DNA of 9,182 nucleotides from Planctomycetaceae bacterium (GTDB lineage: Bacteria > Planctomycetota > Planctomycetia > Planctomycetales > Planctomycetaceae), in assembly GCA_003503535.1 (NCBI GenBank), contig DOCI01000158.1, forward strand, positions 28,167-37,348, given 5' to 3'. Made by a program: the position numbers and the translations under genes. This document shows positions 1-6,392 of the stretch, piece after piece (positions within the stretch are counted from its first letter, which is position 1; the number at the start of each line of letters is the position of its first letter). The notes beneath the pieces were generated by a model. That model did no database searches. It saw only the letters and a list, made by a program, of their open reading frames with translations, and had not been told where the DNA came from.

Positions 1-579
1 GCCTGTAAGCGTCTGCATAACGATGCCTTCGAATTCACCTGCCATTTAATCGGAGATGGGCCGGATCGAAAATCCCTCGAAGAATTTGTGCGGCAGTTGG
101 GTTTGCAGAATCATGTTGTTTTCCATGGACGAAAGACGTCTCATGAAATTCAACAGCTGCTAAAACAGATCGATGTGATTATTGCTCCGAGTGTTCCCAC
201 TGCAGATGGACGCCGTGAAGGAATTCCTGTCGTGCTAATGGAAGGGATGGCCTCTCATATTCCTGCCATCGCCAGTGATCTTTCAGGAATACCAGAACTG
301 GTTAAGCACAATCAAACCGGTCTACTGGTTCCACCTCACGATACAACAGGACTCGCCGAAGCCATCCTGACACTGGCTTCCGATCATACCCTTCGTAATC
401 GCTTGACAGCGCAGGGGTATCAATTTGTTCGTGAAGAATTTGATGTCGCCATCAACTCCGGGAAACTTCTGCATGTCATTCTTCCAGACCATAAATTGGC
501 AAATGAGTTCATCGAACAATCAACCGAAGAAGACACACATCAACCCTCTCGATATCAATCTCAGGAGATGCCTGTATGA
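1..579 (+). CDS. GT4 glycosyltransferase, C-terminal part (5' end outside window)
   Basis: This frame is open from the first base of the window and encodes the last 192 residues of a group 1 (GT4, GT-B fold) glycosyltransferase. The segment is the nucleotide-sugar-binding C-terminal domain. It starts with the IGDGPDR strand-turn (residues 17-23), continues through the VVFHGRKTSHEI region (39-50) and IIAPSVPT (60-67), and reaches the E-x7-E motif with Glu73 and Glu81 in EGIPVVLMEG. SGIPELV and TGLLVPP follow (95-112), as is usual in this family. The GTG at 88 is internal, because homologous sequence continues upstream of it. The stop overlaps the next gene's ATG in an ATGA junction. Family knowledge: retaining transferases that add a sugar to a lipid-linked acceptor at the cytoplasmic membrane. 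The exact donor and acceptor cannot be read. The last 30 or so residues are hydrophilic and probably disordered. Confidence 0.93.
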   Translation, partial: ACKRLHNDAFEFTCHLIGDGPDRKSLEEFVRQLGLQNHVVFHGRKTSHEIQQLLKQIDVIIAPSVPTADGRREGIPVVLMEGMASHIPAIASDLSGIPELVKHNQTGLLVPPHDTTGLAEAILTLASDHTLRNRLTAQGYQFVREEFDVAINSGKLLHVILPDHKLANEFIEQSTEEDTHQPSRYQSQEMPV

Positions 580-1748
580 CACCTCTGGAAATGACCTTTC
601 TCGTCTGCTTATTCGTAATTGGTTATGCCTACCTGGGATTTCCTCTACTGACATTCCTACGAAGTCTCGTCGTACGGAAAACATTTCAATGCGAAGAGAT
701 CACCCCTGCGGTGAGCCTGATTATCTGCTGTTATAATGAAGAGGCAGGTATTGAAGAGAAGATGAAGAACGTTCTTGAGTTGGATTATCCAGCCGAGAAA
801 CTTCAGGTGCTGGTGGCCTCGGATGGTTCGACTGACCGAACGAATGAAATTGTCGCGGGTTATCAGAATAATCAAATCAAACTGCTGAAACTTCCACGGG
901 CAGGTAAGGCACGCTCTTTGAATGCAGCCGTCCACCAGGCCAACGGAGACATTCTAGTCTTTTCCGATGCAAACAGTATGTACGCTGCTGACTCCATTCG
1001 AGAGTTGGTCAAGCCTTTTGCAGATTTGTCGATTGGTGGCGTCGCAGGCAATCAGGTTTACAGTAAGAATTATGACGACGGAGCCGCGGCTTCCGGCGAA
1101 CAAAGTTACTGGAACTTTGATCGTTGGATGAAAATCTGGCAATCTCGTTCCGGGCACGCGATTTCAGCAACAGGTGCCATCTATGCGATTCGACGGTTCC
1201 TGTTTCAACCAGTTCCTGAAGGCGTGACAGATGATTTTGTCACTTCTACTCGCGTCATCGCTCAGGGATATCGCCTGATTTTCAACCCTCAAGCCATCTG
1301 CAGAGAACCAGCAGCTGGGGCGGCCAAAGCGGAATTAGGGCGAAAAACCAGAGTCACAACTCGCGGACTGCGAGCTGTCTGGTGCATGAGAACGTTACTA
1401 AATCCCTTCAAGTATGGATTTTATTCATTCCAACTGTTCTCGCACAAATTACTACGCAGGCTGGTTGTACTTCCAATCCTGGCGCTCGGCATAATTACTC
1501 CACTTCTGTGGAATCTAGGGTGGATATATCAAGCGGCGACGATATTGGAAATTTTATTTATTGGTCTGGCTGTAGCCGGTTGCGTCGCTTCGATGACCGG
1601 GAGAAAGCCTCCTAAGTTGATGTCGATTCCATTCTATTTCTGCATGATCAATGTCGCCGTATTAATGGCAATAATGAATTTATTACGCGGCCATCAGGTC
1701 ACACTCTGGAACCCACATCGCGGCGGATTGACCACTCCCACGAGTTAA
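576..1748 (+). CDS. Membrane-anchored GT2 family glycosyltransferase
   Basis: A 390-residue inverting GT2 (GT-A fold) transferase of the processive, cellulose/hyaluronan-synthase-like type. An N-terminal membrane helix (about residues 6-28) precedes the catalytic domain. Visible motifs are SLIICCYNEE (47-56), SDGSTD with Asp83, the metal-binding FSDANS (Asp131, Asn133), and TDDF (Asp219/Asp220) as the probable catalytic base. RKTRVTTRG (256-264) stands where related enzymes have their acceptor-binding arginine region; a canonical QxxRW is not seen. Two to three further membrane helices lie at about 296-340 and 348-370. The start ATG has AGGAG at 563-567, 8 bases upstream, and overlaps the preceding stop by 4 bases, so translation is probably coupled. 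It would build a glycan at the cytoplasmic face of the membrane. Whether it is processive or adds a single sugar is not decided by the sequence. Confidence 0.95.
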   Translation: MTPLEMTFLVCLFVIGYAYLGFPLLTFLRSLVVRKTFQCEEITPAVSLIICCYNEEAGIEEKMKNVLELDYPAEKLQVLVASDGSTDRTNEIVAGYQNNQIKLLKLPRAGKARSLNAAVHQANGDILVFSDANSMYAADSIRELVKPFADLSIGGVAGNQVYSKNYDDGAAASGEQSYWNFDRWMKIWQSRSGHAISATGAIYAIRRFLFQPVPEGVTDDFVTSTRVIAQGYRLIFNPQAICREPAAGAAKAELGRKTRVTTRGLRAVWCMRTLLNPFKYGFYSFQLFSHKLLRRLVVLPILALGIITPLLWNLGWIYQAATILEILFIGLAVAGCVASMTGRKPPKLMSIPFYFCMINVAVLMAIMNLLRGHQVTLWNPHRGGLTTPTS

Positions 1749-1798
1749 TTTTCATGCCACATTGAGACTTCATTTTTCAACTCGATTCAGAATTTCCA

Positions 1799-3286
1799 AT
1801 GAGTACATTCCAACAGACAACTCCATTCGACACGAAAACCGGCTTCATCGTCGGCTTAGTCGTGATTGTCTTCATTGGAATGGGTGGGTTGCTCTTAATC
1901 TCCCCGATATTGGCGGCTGGATTATTTCTTGCGGCCATTACTGCCGCTTTAATCTGGCGGTCCGTGAACGTCGCAACCTATCTGGTCTTCTTTTGTGTGT
2001 ATTCCAACCTCGCAGCAGTCGCAGTGAGATTCCATGGTGTTCCAGGAATAGCTGCCCATGCCGTTGTGGGGTTACTGATTATTCCGCTGTTGTATTTTAT
2101 CGTACTGCGTCGTCAGCCGATTATACTCGGACGCTCGTTTATATGGATCGCCCTCCTCACGCTCTCTCAATTTCTGGGGGCATTATTTGCTAAGCAGTCT
2201 CAATTGGCGTGGGTTGAATTCAATTCCTTCCTACTGGAAGGCTTGCTGCTCTATCTTCTCGTCGTCAATGTCATTCGTGATAAATCAACGTTAAGAAATG
2301 TTACATGGTCGTTACTGGCTGCGGGATTAATCTCGGGGGGGATTCCACTGTTCCAGCAATTGAGTGGGACGTTTGAAAACAACTACGGTGGACTGGCTCA
2401 AACCGGTGATGAACCTGGCTTCACGACAGACGATGATGAAGACGAGCAATTGAGACTTTCCGGTCCAATTGGCGAAAAAAACCGATATGCCCAGATCATG
2501 CTTATGCTGGTTCCGCTCGCGCTATTTCGTATTCGGGATGAACGAGGTCTGTTAAAATGGTTAGCAGCAATAGCTCTCCTCTGTGCAATCGCGGGTGTTT
2601 TTCTGGCATTTTCACGGAGCACTATTCTCTGTGCCGGATTCATCATTGTGCTGGCCGCAATTTTCAGACATGTCAATCGCTTCAAAGTTGCAGTGGTTGG
2701 TGCCCTTCTGTTTGCGGGATTAATGGCAACACCCCAGTATCGCACACGTCTTTCGAGTCTGTTGGATCTGAAATCTTTATTGATGTCAGGAAAACATTCC
2801 GAAGCGGATGGCGCTCTCAAGGGACGAGCCACGGAAATGGGAGCAGCTTTACTCGTGTTTCGGGATCATCCTCTGATTGGAGTTGGTCCTGGTCAGTTCA
2901 AATACTATTCGCGGGAATATGGAGAACGAATCGGCATCCGTGCTCTTGATCCAGAACGACAGGCCCATTGTTTACCACTGGATGTCGCTGCCGAGAATGG
3001 TCTACTCGGGTTGACAGGGCTTCTGGGGCTTTTCGTAACACTCGGAGTCGCGTTGTATCGTCAAACAGAAGAAGACGTCGGCGAACTCTCTGGTCTGAAA
3101 TTGGCAGTATTCTACATGTTGCTGGTTTATGGCATTACTGGATTGTTTCTGCACTTTGCCTACATTCGTTACTTCTGGTTGATGGTCGGAATAGCCGAAG
3201 CGAGTCTGAGAATTAAATCGCTCAATCCCTCGATGATAAAAATGCCCGTATCCGATTCGCCTAAGTTTCAGCGTGAGGGAATTTGA
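1799..3286 (+). CDS. O-antigen ligase/polymerase-type membrane protein (Wzy_C family)
   Basis: A 495-residue polytopic membrane protein with roughly ten or more hydrophobic segments spread over residues 15-165, 230-310 and 400-470. A large hydrophilic segment lies at about 311-400, where this family has its periplasmic loop. The loop carries family hallmarks: Arg343 in KGRATEMG, HPLIGVGPGQF (357-367), His390, and AAENGLLGL (397-405). An acidic stretch (210-217) and RLSGPIGEKNRYA (219-231) match the conserved segment that often reads R-x-x-G-x-x-x-x-x-N. Family knowledge: such proteins polymerise undecaprenyl-linked repeat units or ligate finished glycans to an acceptor; sequence alone does not separate Wzy from WaaL roles. 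It lies 50 bases after the GT2 stop and has no recognisable SD, which is common in the presumed phylum. Its stop shares one base with the next start (TGATG). Confidence 0.92.
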   Translation: MSTFQQTTPFDTKTGFIVGLVVIVFIGMGGLLLISPILAAGLFLAAITAALIWRSVNVATYLVFFCVYSNLAAVAVRFHGVPGIAAHAVVGLLIIPLLYFIVLRRQPIILGRSFIWIALLTLSQFLGALFAKQSQLAWVEFNSFLLEGLLLYLLVVNVIRDKSTLRNVTWSLLAAGLISGGIPLFQQLSGTFENNYGGLAQTGDEPGFTTDDDEDEQLRLSGPIGEKNRYAQIMLMLVPLALFRIRDERGLLKWLAAIALLCAIAGVFLAFSRSTILCAGFIIVLAAIFRHVNRFKVAVVGALLFAGLMATPQYRTRLSSLLDLKSLLMSGKHSEADGALKGRATEMGAALLVFRDHPLIGVGPGQFKYYSREYGERIGIRALDPERQAHCLPLDVAAENGLLGLTGLLGLFVTLGVALYRQTEEDVGELSGLKLAVFYMLLVYGITGLFLHFAYIRYFWLMVGIAEASLRIKSLNPSMIKMPVSDSPKFQREGI

Positions 3287-4359
3287 TGGAAGTCCAACTA
3301 AAACATCCCGACAATTTATCAGAGCAGGAACTCTCCCTGTGGCGATCACTCACGCATCAACCACAATTCTCTTCACCATTCTTCCACCCTGCGTACACTC
3401 AATCCATTGCGAAATTTCGTCGCCAGGTCGAGGTGGCAGTCTTCACAGCAGATAGTCAGCCCACTGGTTTTTTACCTTTTGAAAGACATGACGGAAAAGT
3501 GGGAAGACCCCTGGGCATTAAACTCGCAGATTTTCAGGGTTGTGTTTCACAAGAACCGATTCAATTCGATCAACCGGGATTGCTCAAGCGATTGAATCTT
3601 TCACAGATTCATTTTGATCATCTTGTCCATGCAGAAATTCCAACAGAATCTATTCTCAGTCAAAGCAATTCCCCCTATATGGATCTGAGTCACGGCTATC
3701 AGGAGTATTTGACCGCACGTCGAGAATCAGGCAATCGATCGCTGTCCCAGGTGCTTCGCAAAGAACGCAAATTAGAACGTGAAGTTGGACCGATCACATT
3801 CCAGTGGCAGGACATGGACGAACAGGCGATCCATTCACTATTTGAATGGAAGTCCGCCCAAAGGCAAGCCACAAACACAGCAGATATTCTGGAGTTTGAG
3901 TGGGTGAAGAATTTTCTGAAGCATCTCCATCAAACCAAACATTCAGGAATGAATGGGGCACTCTCGACACTGCGAATCCATGATCGTATTGTGGCGGTTC
4001 ATTTCGGAATGTTCACGGAAAAGTGCCTGCATTATTGGTTCCCAACTTATGATTACGAATTTCATAAATACTCACCCGGCTTGATTCTCCTGCTCCGAAT
4101 GGCAGAACAATGTGCCGAGTTGGGGATTTCGCGACTCGATCTGGGCAAAGGAAACGACTCCTATAAAGACAGTCTCGCAAGTGGTGCGGTTTCAGTAGCA
4201 GAGGCGTGTTATGACCGCAGTTCGACGAGAAGGTTTATCCGTCGTTCTTTACTTCACGCAAAACAATGGGTGAAACAATCACGTTTTAAATCGGCTTTGC
4301 AGAAACCGAAAAAACTGATACGCCAGTGGCAAAATAAATCCGCAATGGGGGCCTCATGA
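3286..4359 (+). CDS. CelD/BcsL-type GNAT acyltransferase, copy 1
   Basis: A 357-residue soluble protein with the two-lobed layout of CelD/BcsL-like acetyltransferases (Acetyltransf_6 type, also compared with FemAB). The N-terminal lobe carries VAVFTADSQPTGFLPFERH (50-68). The C-terminal acyl-CoA-binding lobe runs from about 150, with RKERKLERE (158-166), a strand pair at RIVAVHFGMF (234-243), LHYWFPTYD (248-256), YSPGLILL (262-269), and a C-terminal LDLGKGNDSYK (284-294) that is highly typical of the family. The start chosen is the ATG at 3286, because GAGGGA at 3275-3280 sits 5 bases ahead of it; the TTG at 3283 would be only 2 bases away. It shares one base with the preceding stop. The probable role is acylation of a sugar or lipid-linked precursor in glycan assembly. 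Substrate unknown. Confidence 0.9.
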   Translation: MEVQLKHPDNLSEQELSLWRSLTHQPQFSSPFFHPAYTQSIAKFRRQVEVAVFTADSQPTGFLPFERHDGKVGRPLGIKLADFQGCVSQEPIQFDQPGLLKRLNLSQIHFDHLVHAEIPTESILSQSNSPYMDLSHGYQEYLTARRESGNRSLSQVLRKERKLEREVGPITFQWQDMDEQAIHSLFEWKSAQRQATNTADILEFEWVKNFLKHLHQTKHSGMNGALSTLRIHDRIVAVHFGMFTEKCLHYWFPTYDYEFHKYSPGLILLLRMAEQCAELGISRLDLGKGNDSYKDSLASGAVSVAEACYDRSSTRRFIRRSLLHAKQWVKQSRFKSALQKPKKLIRQWQNKSAMGAS

Positions 4360-5426
4360 TTACATATTTCAATTATCCAATTCAGGAATTTCCCCATGGC
4401 TACTGGGAACGCTGGAGCGACATTCTGGATGAACATCCTGAATTAAACACACCTTTCCTGCGTCCAGAATTCACTCAAATCGTTGCATTGGTACGCGATG
4501 ATGTCGAGATCGCAGTCATTGATAAGGATGGCATCCCAGTTGGATTCTTTCCGTATCAGCGGCACAACCACGTTGCAAATTCACCAGTTGGACGACTCTC
4601 CGAATCTCACGGAGCCATCATCGATCCCCAAATCGAGTGGAATCCGATTGAGATGTTTAAAGCCTGCGGGATTCAATCCTGGCATTTCGATCATCTTCCT
4701 GAAAGCCAGACGACATTTTCCCGCTATCAATGGGGAACGAAATTAAGTCCCTATGTCAACCTCTCCCAAGGTTACGAACAGTATCGCATTGAACAGCGAG
4801 CTAAGGGATCTTTCCTGTCCCAGTCAGAAAGAAAACTTCGCAAGCTGGAACGCGAGCAGGGAGAAATTCGATTTGAGTGGCACAGTTCAGATCCCCATGT
4901 GCTGCAAAAACTGATCGAATGGAAATGGGCTCAGCACCGTAGAACAAAAGTGCTCGAGATCTTTCAACACCAGTGGGTTCAGGATTTATTGAGAACATTT
5001 GCTGAATCTCACTTTGAGAAGTTTTCTGCTCCGCTCAGTGCCATGTATGCAGGCGATCAGCTTGTTGCGGTTCATCTTGGATTGATGTCTCCGACAAACT
5101 TGCATCTCTGGTTTCCTGCATACGATATGGAATTCCAGAAATACTCTCCCGGTATCTCTCACATGCTCAAACTGTTCGAGGCTGGTTGCGAGAAAGGAAT
5201 CACGCGAGTCGATTTTGGCCCAGGTTCCGAGAGATACAAGCAGGATCTTAAATCAAACGATGCAACCATTGCAGAAGGAATGGTGAATCGGAACGGGCTG
5301 GTATCCAGGTCACGTGGATTATGGTATCAAACGAAAAAATCCCTACGAAATTCACAATACCGTACCGTTCTGGAAAAGCCACTGGATATGACAAAGCAAT
5401 TCCGACAATGGCTGGCGTTTCGATAA
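4356..5426 (+). CDS. CelD/BcsL-type GNAT acyltransferase, copy 2 (tandem paralogue)
   Basis: A 356-residue paralogue of the gene directly upstream, collinear along its whole length. Matching landmarks are PVGFFPYQRH (61-70), SERKLRKLEREQGE (157-170), EWKWAQHR (188-195), QLVAVHLGLM (235-244), LHLWFPAYDMEFQKYSPG (249-266) and VDFGPGSERYK (285-295). In copy 1 the last motif reads LDLGKGNDSYK, so the surroundings of the presumed CoA and acceptor site differ while the core is kept. The ATG overlaps the upstream stop in ATGA, and a G-rich run (4347-4351) could act as SD. It is the last gene of the polysaccharide operon. The pair may acylate two different positions or sugars, or act as a heteromer; this is inference. 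No sign of frameshift or decay is visible, so both copies appear to be under selection. Confidence 0.9.
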   Translation: MITYFNYPIQEFPHGYWERWSDILDEHPELNTPFLRPEFTQIVALVRDDVEIAVIDKDGIPVGFFPYQRHNHVANSPVGRLSESHGAIIDPQIEWNPIEMFKACGIQSWHFDHLPESQTTFSRYQWGTKLSPYVNLSQGYEQYRIEQRAKGSFLSQSERKLRKLEREQGEIRFEWHSSDPHVLQKLIEWKWAQHRRTKVLEIFQHQWVQDLLRTFAESHFEKFSAPLSAMYAGDQLVAVHLGLMSPTNLHLWFPAYDMEFQKYSPGISHMLKLFEAGCEKGITRVDFGPGSERYKQDLKSNDATIAEGMVNRNGLVSRSRGLWYQTKKSLRNSQYRTVLEKPLDMTKQFRQWLAFR

Positions 5427-5479
5427 ATGGCAGCCTTGCTGTTTGTCACAAAGGTCTGATATTTTCTGTCTGAGTACCC

Positions 5480-5520
5480 AGTGATCAGAGAGTTTAACAA
5501 TTGGAACTTGGCTGATCACT
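5480..5520. repeat. Inverted repeat A, 9-bp perfect arms
   Basis: AGTGATCAG at 5480-5488 is matched by CTGATCACT at 5512-5520, with a 23-base loop. It starts 54 bases after the stop of the second acyltransferase gene. Each arm also holds the palindrome TGATCA. No T-run follows, so it is not a classical terminator, although it could protect the 3' end of the operon mRNA. Confidence 0.75.
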
Positions 5521-5552
5521 CAATCGTCTGCTGTGTTCAGGAAATCGGTCTC

Positions 5553-5605
5553 GAATTTCAGTACGTACTAACCCCAATGTCTATGACCGTGCGTCCCTGA
5601 AATTC
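5553..5605. repeat. Inverted repeat B, 9-bp perfect arms
   Basis: GAATTTCAG at 5553-5561 is matched by CTGAAATTC at 5597-5605. The 35-base spacer begins inside a perfect 10-bp palindrome, AGTACGTACT at 5560-5569. The function is unknown. Confidence 0.7.
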
Positions 5606-5646
5606 TTTGGCGGTCCAGCAAGATTATTTTCGAAAAGTAGATGGTT

Positions 5647-5685
5647 AAGTTGATGTTGACTGTACTATCGATTGATCATCAACTT
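5647..5685. repeat. Inverted repeat C, 9-bp perfect arms
   Basis: AAGTTGATG at 5647-5655 is matched by CATCAACTT at 5677-5685, with a 21-base loop that contains ATCGAT. The arm and loop sizes resemble those of repeat A, but the sequences are unrelated. Confidence 0.75.
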
Positions 5686-5693
5686 CCAAATGT

Positions 5694-5749
5694 CTGATTA
5701 GAAAAGGTCGTTGCGGAGTGAGTAAAATATCGTTGGTATTGCTAATCAG
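5694..5749. repeat. Inverted repeat D, 8-bp perfect arms
   Basis: CTGATTAG at 5694-5701 is matched by CTAATCAG at 5742-5749 around a 40-base spacer. It begins only 8 bases after repeat C. With the longer spacer this is the weakest member of the series and the most likely to be chance. Confidence 0.55.
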
Positions 5750-5792
5750 TCATTGAAAAGTGATATTGAATTCAAATAGGCCCGGAACCATC

Positions 5793-5837
5793 GCCCCGTT
5801 TTACGGGGCAGGCCAAAGCCACGGCTTATAACCGTGG
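5793..5837. repeat. Twin GC-rich hairpins, REP-like element
   Basis: The first hairpin is GCCCCGT (5793-5799), loop TTT, ACGGGGC (5803-5809). The second is CCACGG (5819-5824), CTTATAA, CCGTGG (5832-5837). Read on the minus strand, a GTAG tetranucleotide lies shortly before the second palindrome (within 5841-5850). GTAG followed by an imperfect palindrome is the arrangement known for REP sequences mobilised by RAYT (Y1-type) transposases. GGCCA at 5811-5815 can also pair with TGGCC at 5853-5857 as a basal stem. No transposase is present in the window. The hairpins are certain; the REP assignment is inference. Confidence 0.6.
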
Positions 5838-5994
5838 TCGATTACTACCCGCTGGCCCTGGCTTCCTTCTTCTCATCGGATTTCGCTATCGAGAGTGAGT
5901 TTGATTTCATTCTACATAAATACTTATCAGCTCATTAAAGTCACTATCTAAAGAAAATTCAACGGTTTCAACATTGCAATTGTGTGCTCAATAT

Positions 5995-6225
5995 TCAGGT
6001 TTGATCCACAGCATCTGGCATCAGATGATATAGGCCACATTCTAAAGCATGGGCCAGTTTTTCAACGGTGGCAATCGTGACGTTTCTTTCTCCTCGTTCG
6101 ACCATGGAGATAAATGTGCGGTGTAGACCGGCTAGTTCTCCCAGTTTTTCCTGAGAGATGCCAGCCTGATTGCGAACCGCACGCAATCGGTTTCCAAATC
6201 GGATTCGAATGTCTTCCTCTGCCAC
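5995..6225 (-). CDS. Small XRE-family (Cro/C1-type HTH) transcriptional regulator
   Basis: A 76-residue protein that is almost entirely one HTH_XRE domain. RLRAVRNQAGISQEKLGELA (residues 13-32) gives the first helix and the scaffold helix. LHRTFISMVERGERN (34-48) is the recognition helix and the turn after it, and IATVEKLAHAL (51-61) the closing helix. No effector or oligomerisation domain follows, so it probably acts as a dimer, like phage Cro proteins or the controller (C) proteins of restriction-modification systems, which it resembles in size and layout. No restriction or methylase gene is in view. Translation starts at a GTG with AAAAGG (6240-6235 on the minus strand) 9 bases ahead. An 8-bp inverted repeat touches this ribosome-binding site, and a larger dyad lies further upstream, suggesting autoregulation and control of the divergent lipoprotein-peptidase operon. 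Confidence 0.88.
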   Translation of the reverse strand: MAEEDIRIRFGNRLRAVRNQAGISQEKLGELAGLHRTFISMVERGERNVTIATVEKLAHALECGLYHLMPDAVDQT

Positions 6226-6238
6226 GCCGTGTCGCCTT

Positions 6239-6260
6239 TTGCAAGTTGAGATACTTGCAA
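6239..6260 (-). promoter_or_regulatory. Inverted repeat at the regulator's ribosome-binding site
   Basis: TTGCAAGT (6239-6246) and ACTTGCAA (6253-6260) form perfect 8-bp arms around a 6-base spacer. The near arm overlaps the AAAAGG ribosome-binding site of the XRE gene by two bases and lies 14 bases from its GTG. It could be an autoregulatory operator, or an mRNA hairpin that limits translation. The symmetry is seen; the role is inferred. Confidence 0.65.
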
Positions 6261-6277
6261 TCAGTTTCGCGACAGCG

Positions 6278-6323
6278 CATACTAGACATCTACATACTAT
6301 GAGTTACGTGTAACGTATAGTAT
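6278..6323. promoter_or_regulatory. Divergent operator: 30-bp dyad plus an extra half-site
   Basis: A dyad centred between 6308 and 6309 reads ATACTAT (6294-6300), GA, GTTAC (6303-6307), GT, GTAAC (6310-6314), GT, ATAGTAT (6317-6323). Of 15 symmetric base pairs, 12 match perfectly. A further direct copy of CATACTA lies at 6278-6284, exactly 15 bases before the copy at 6293-6299. TATAGT (6316-6321, plus strand) and TAGTAT (minus strand, at 6284-6279 and 6299-6294) resemble -10 elements, so a bound protein could block promoters in both directions. It lies about 70 bases from both the GTG of the XRE gene and the ATG of the lipoprotein gene. The XRE protein is the obvious candidate ligand; that link is inference. 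Confidence 0.65.
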
Positions 6324-6341
6324 TCGCCGTTATTGTTCACA

Positions 6342-6371
6342 GATTCGATCGCTGTTGAGTTTGATCGAATC
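6342..6371 (+). promoter_or_regulatory. Stem-loop in the leader of the lipoprotein operon
   Basis: GATTCGATC (6342-6350) pairs perfectly with GATCGAATC (6363-6371) around a 12-base loop, with a possible extra G-U pair inside. It ends 9 bases before the AGGGG ribosome-binding site of the following gene (6381-6385). No T-run follows, so attenuation by termination is not supported. It may be a further operator, an mRNA-stability hairpin or a translation control element. Confidence 0.55.
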
Positions 6372-6392
6372 AAATCACTAAGGGGTCAGGGC

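Larger units (their letters stand above)
5427..5994. other. Gene-free, AT-rich interval packed with inverted repeats
   Basis: This 568-base stretch lies between the convergent ends of the second acyltransferase gene and the XRE regulator gene. I find no convincing coding frame, tRNA or rRNA. It contains six inverted repeats, listed separately. The last 150 bases before the regulator's stop are AT-rich and show nothing clear except the short palindrome ATTGCAAT at 5972-5979. No canonical intrinsic terminator (stem followed directly by a T-run) is visible for either flanking gene. The interval could hold a structured RNA or a cluster of decayed mobile repeats. Confidence 0.7.

Noticed and set aside
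88..90. GTG as the start of the GT4 gene
   Set aside because: Typical GT4 sequence (IGDGPDR) lies upstream in the same open frame, so this is an internal codon of a gene truncated by the window edge.
3283..3285. TTG as the start of the first acyltransferase
   Set aside because: It is only 2 bases from the GAGGGA ribosome-binding site; the ATG at 3286 has proper spacing.
5480..5520. Intrinsic terminator of the polysaccharide operon
   Set aside because: The stem is only 9 bp with a 23-base loop and no T-run follows.
5480..5837. CRISPR array
   Set aside because: The inverted repeats differ in sequence and spacing, and there is no repeated unit.
5995..6225. Controller protein of a restriction-modification system
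   Set aside because: Size and operator layout fit, but no endonuclease or methyltransferase gene is in the window, so only a generic XRE call is supported.
6114..6302. Plus-strand frame of about 62 codons antisense to the regulator
   Set aside because: It mirrors the XRE gene, has no ribosome-binding site and no protein-like composition, and crosses the operator region.
6333..6392. TTG-started N-terminal extension of the first lipoprotein
   Set aside because: It would put 20 charged residues before a complete lipoprotein signal, and it covers the leader stem-loop.
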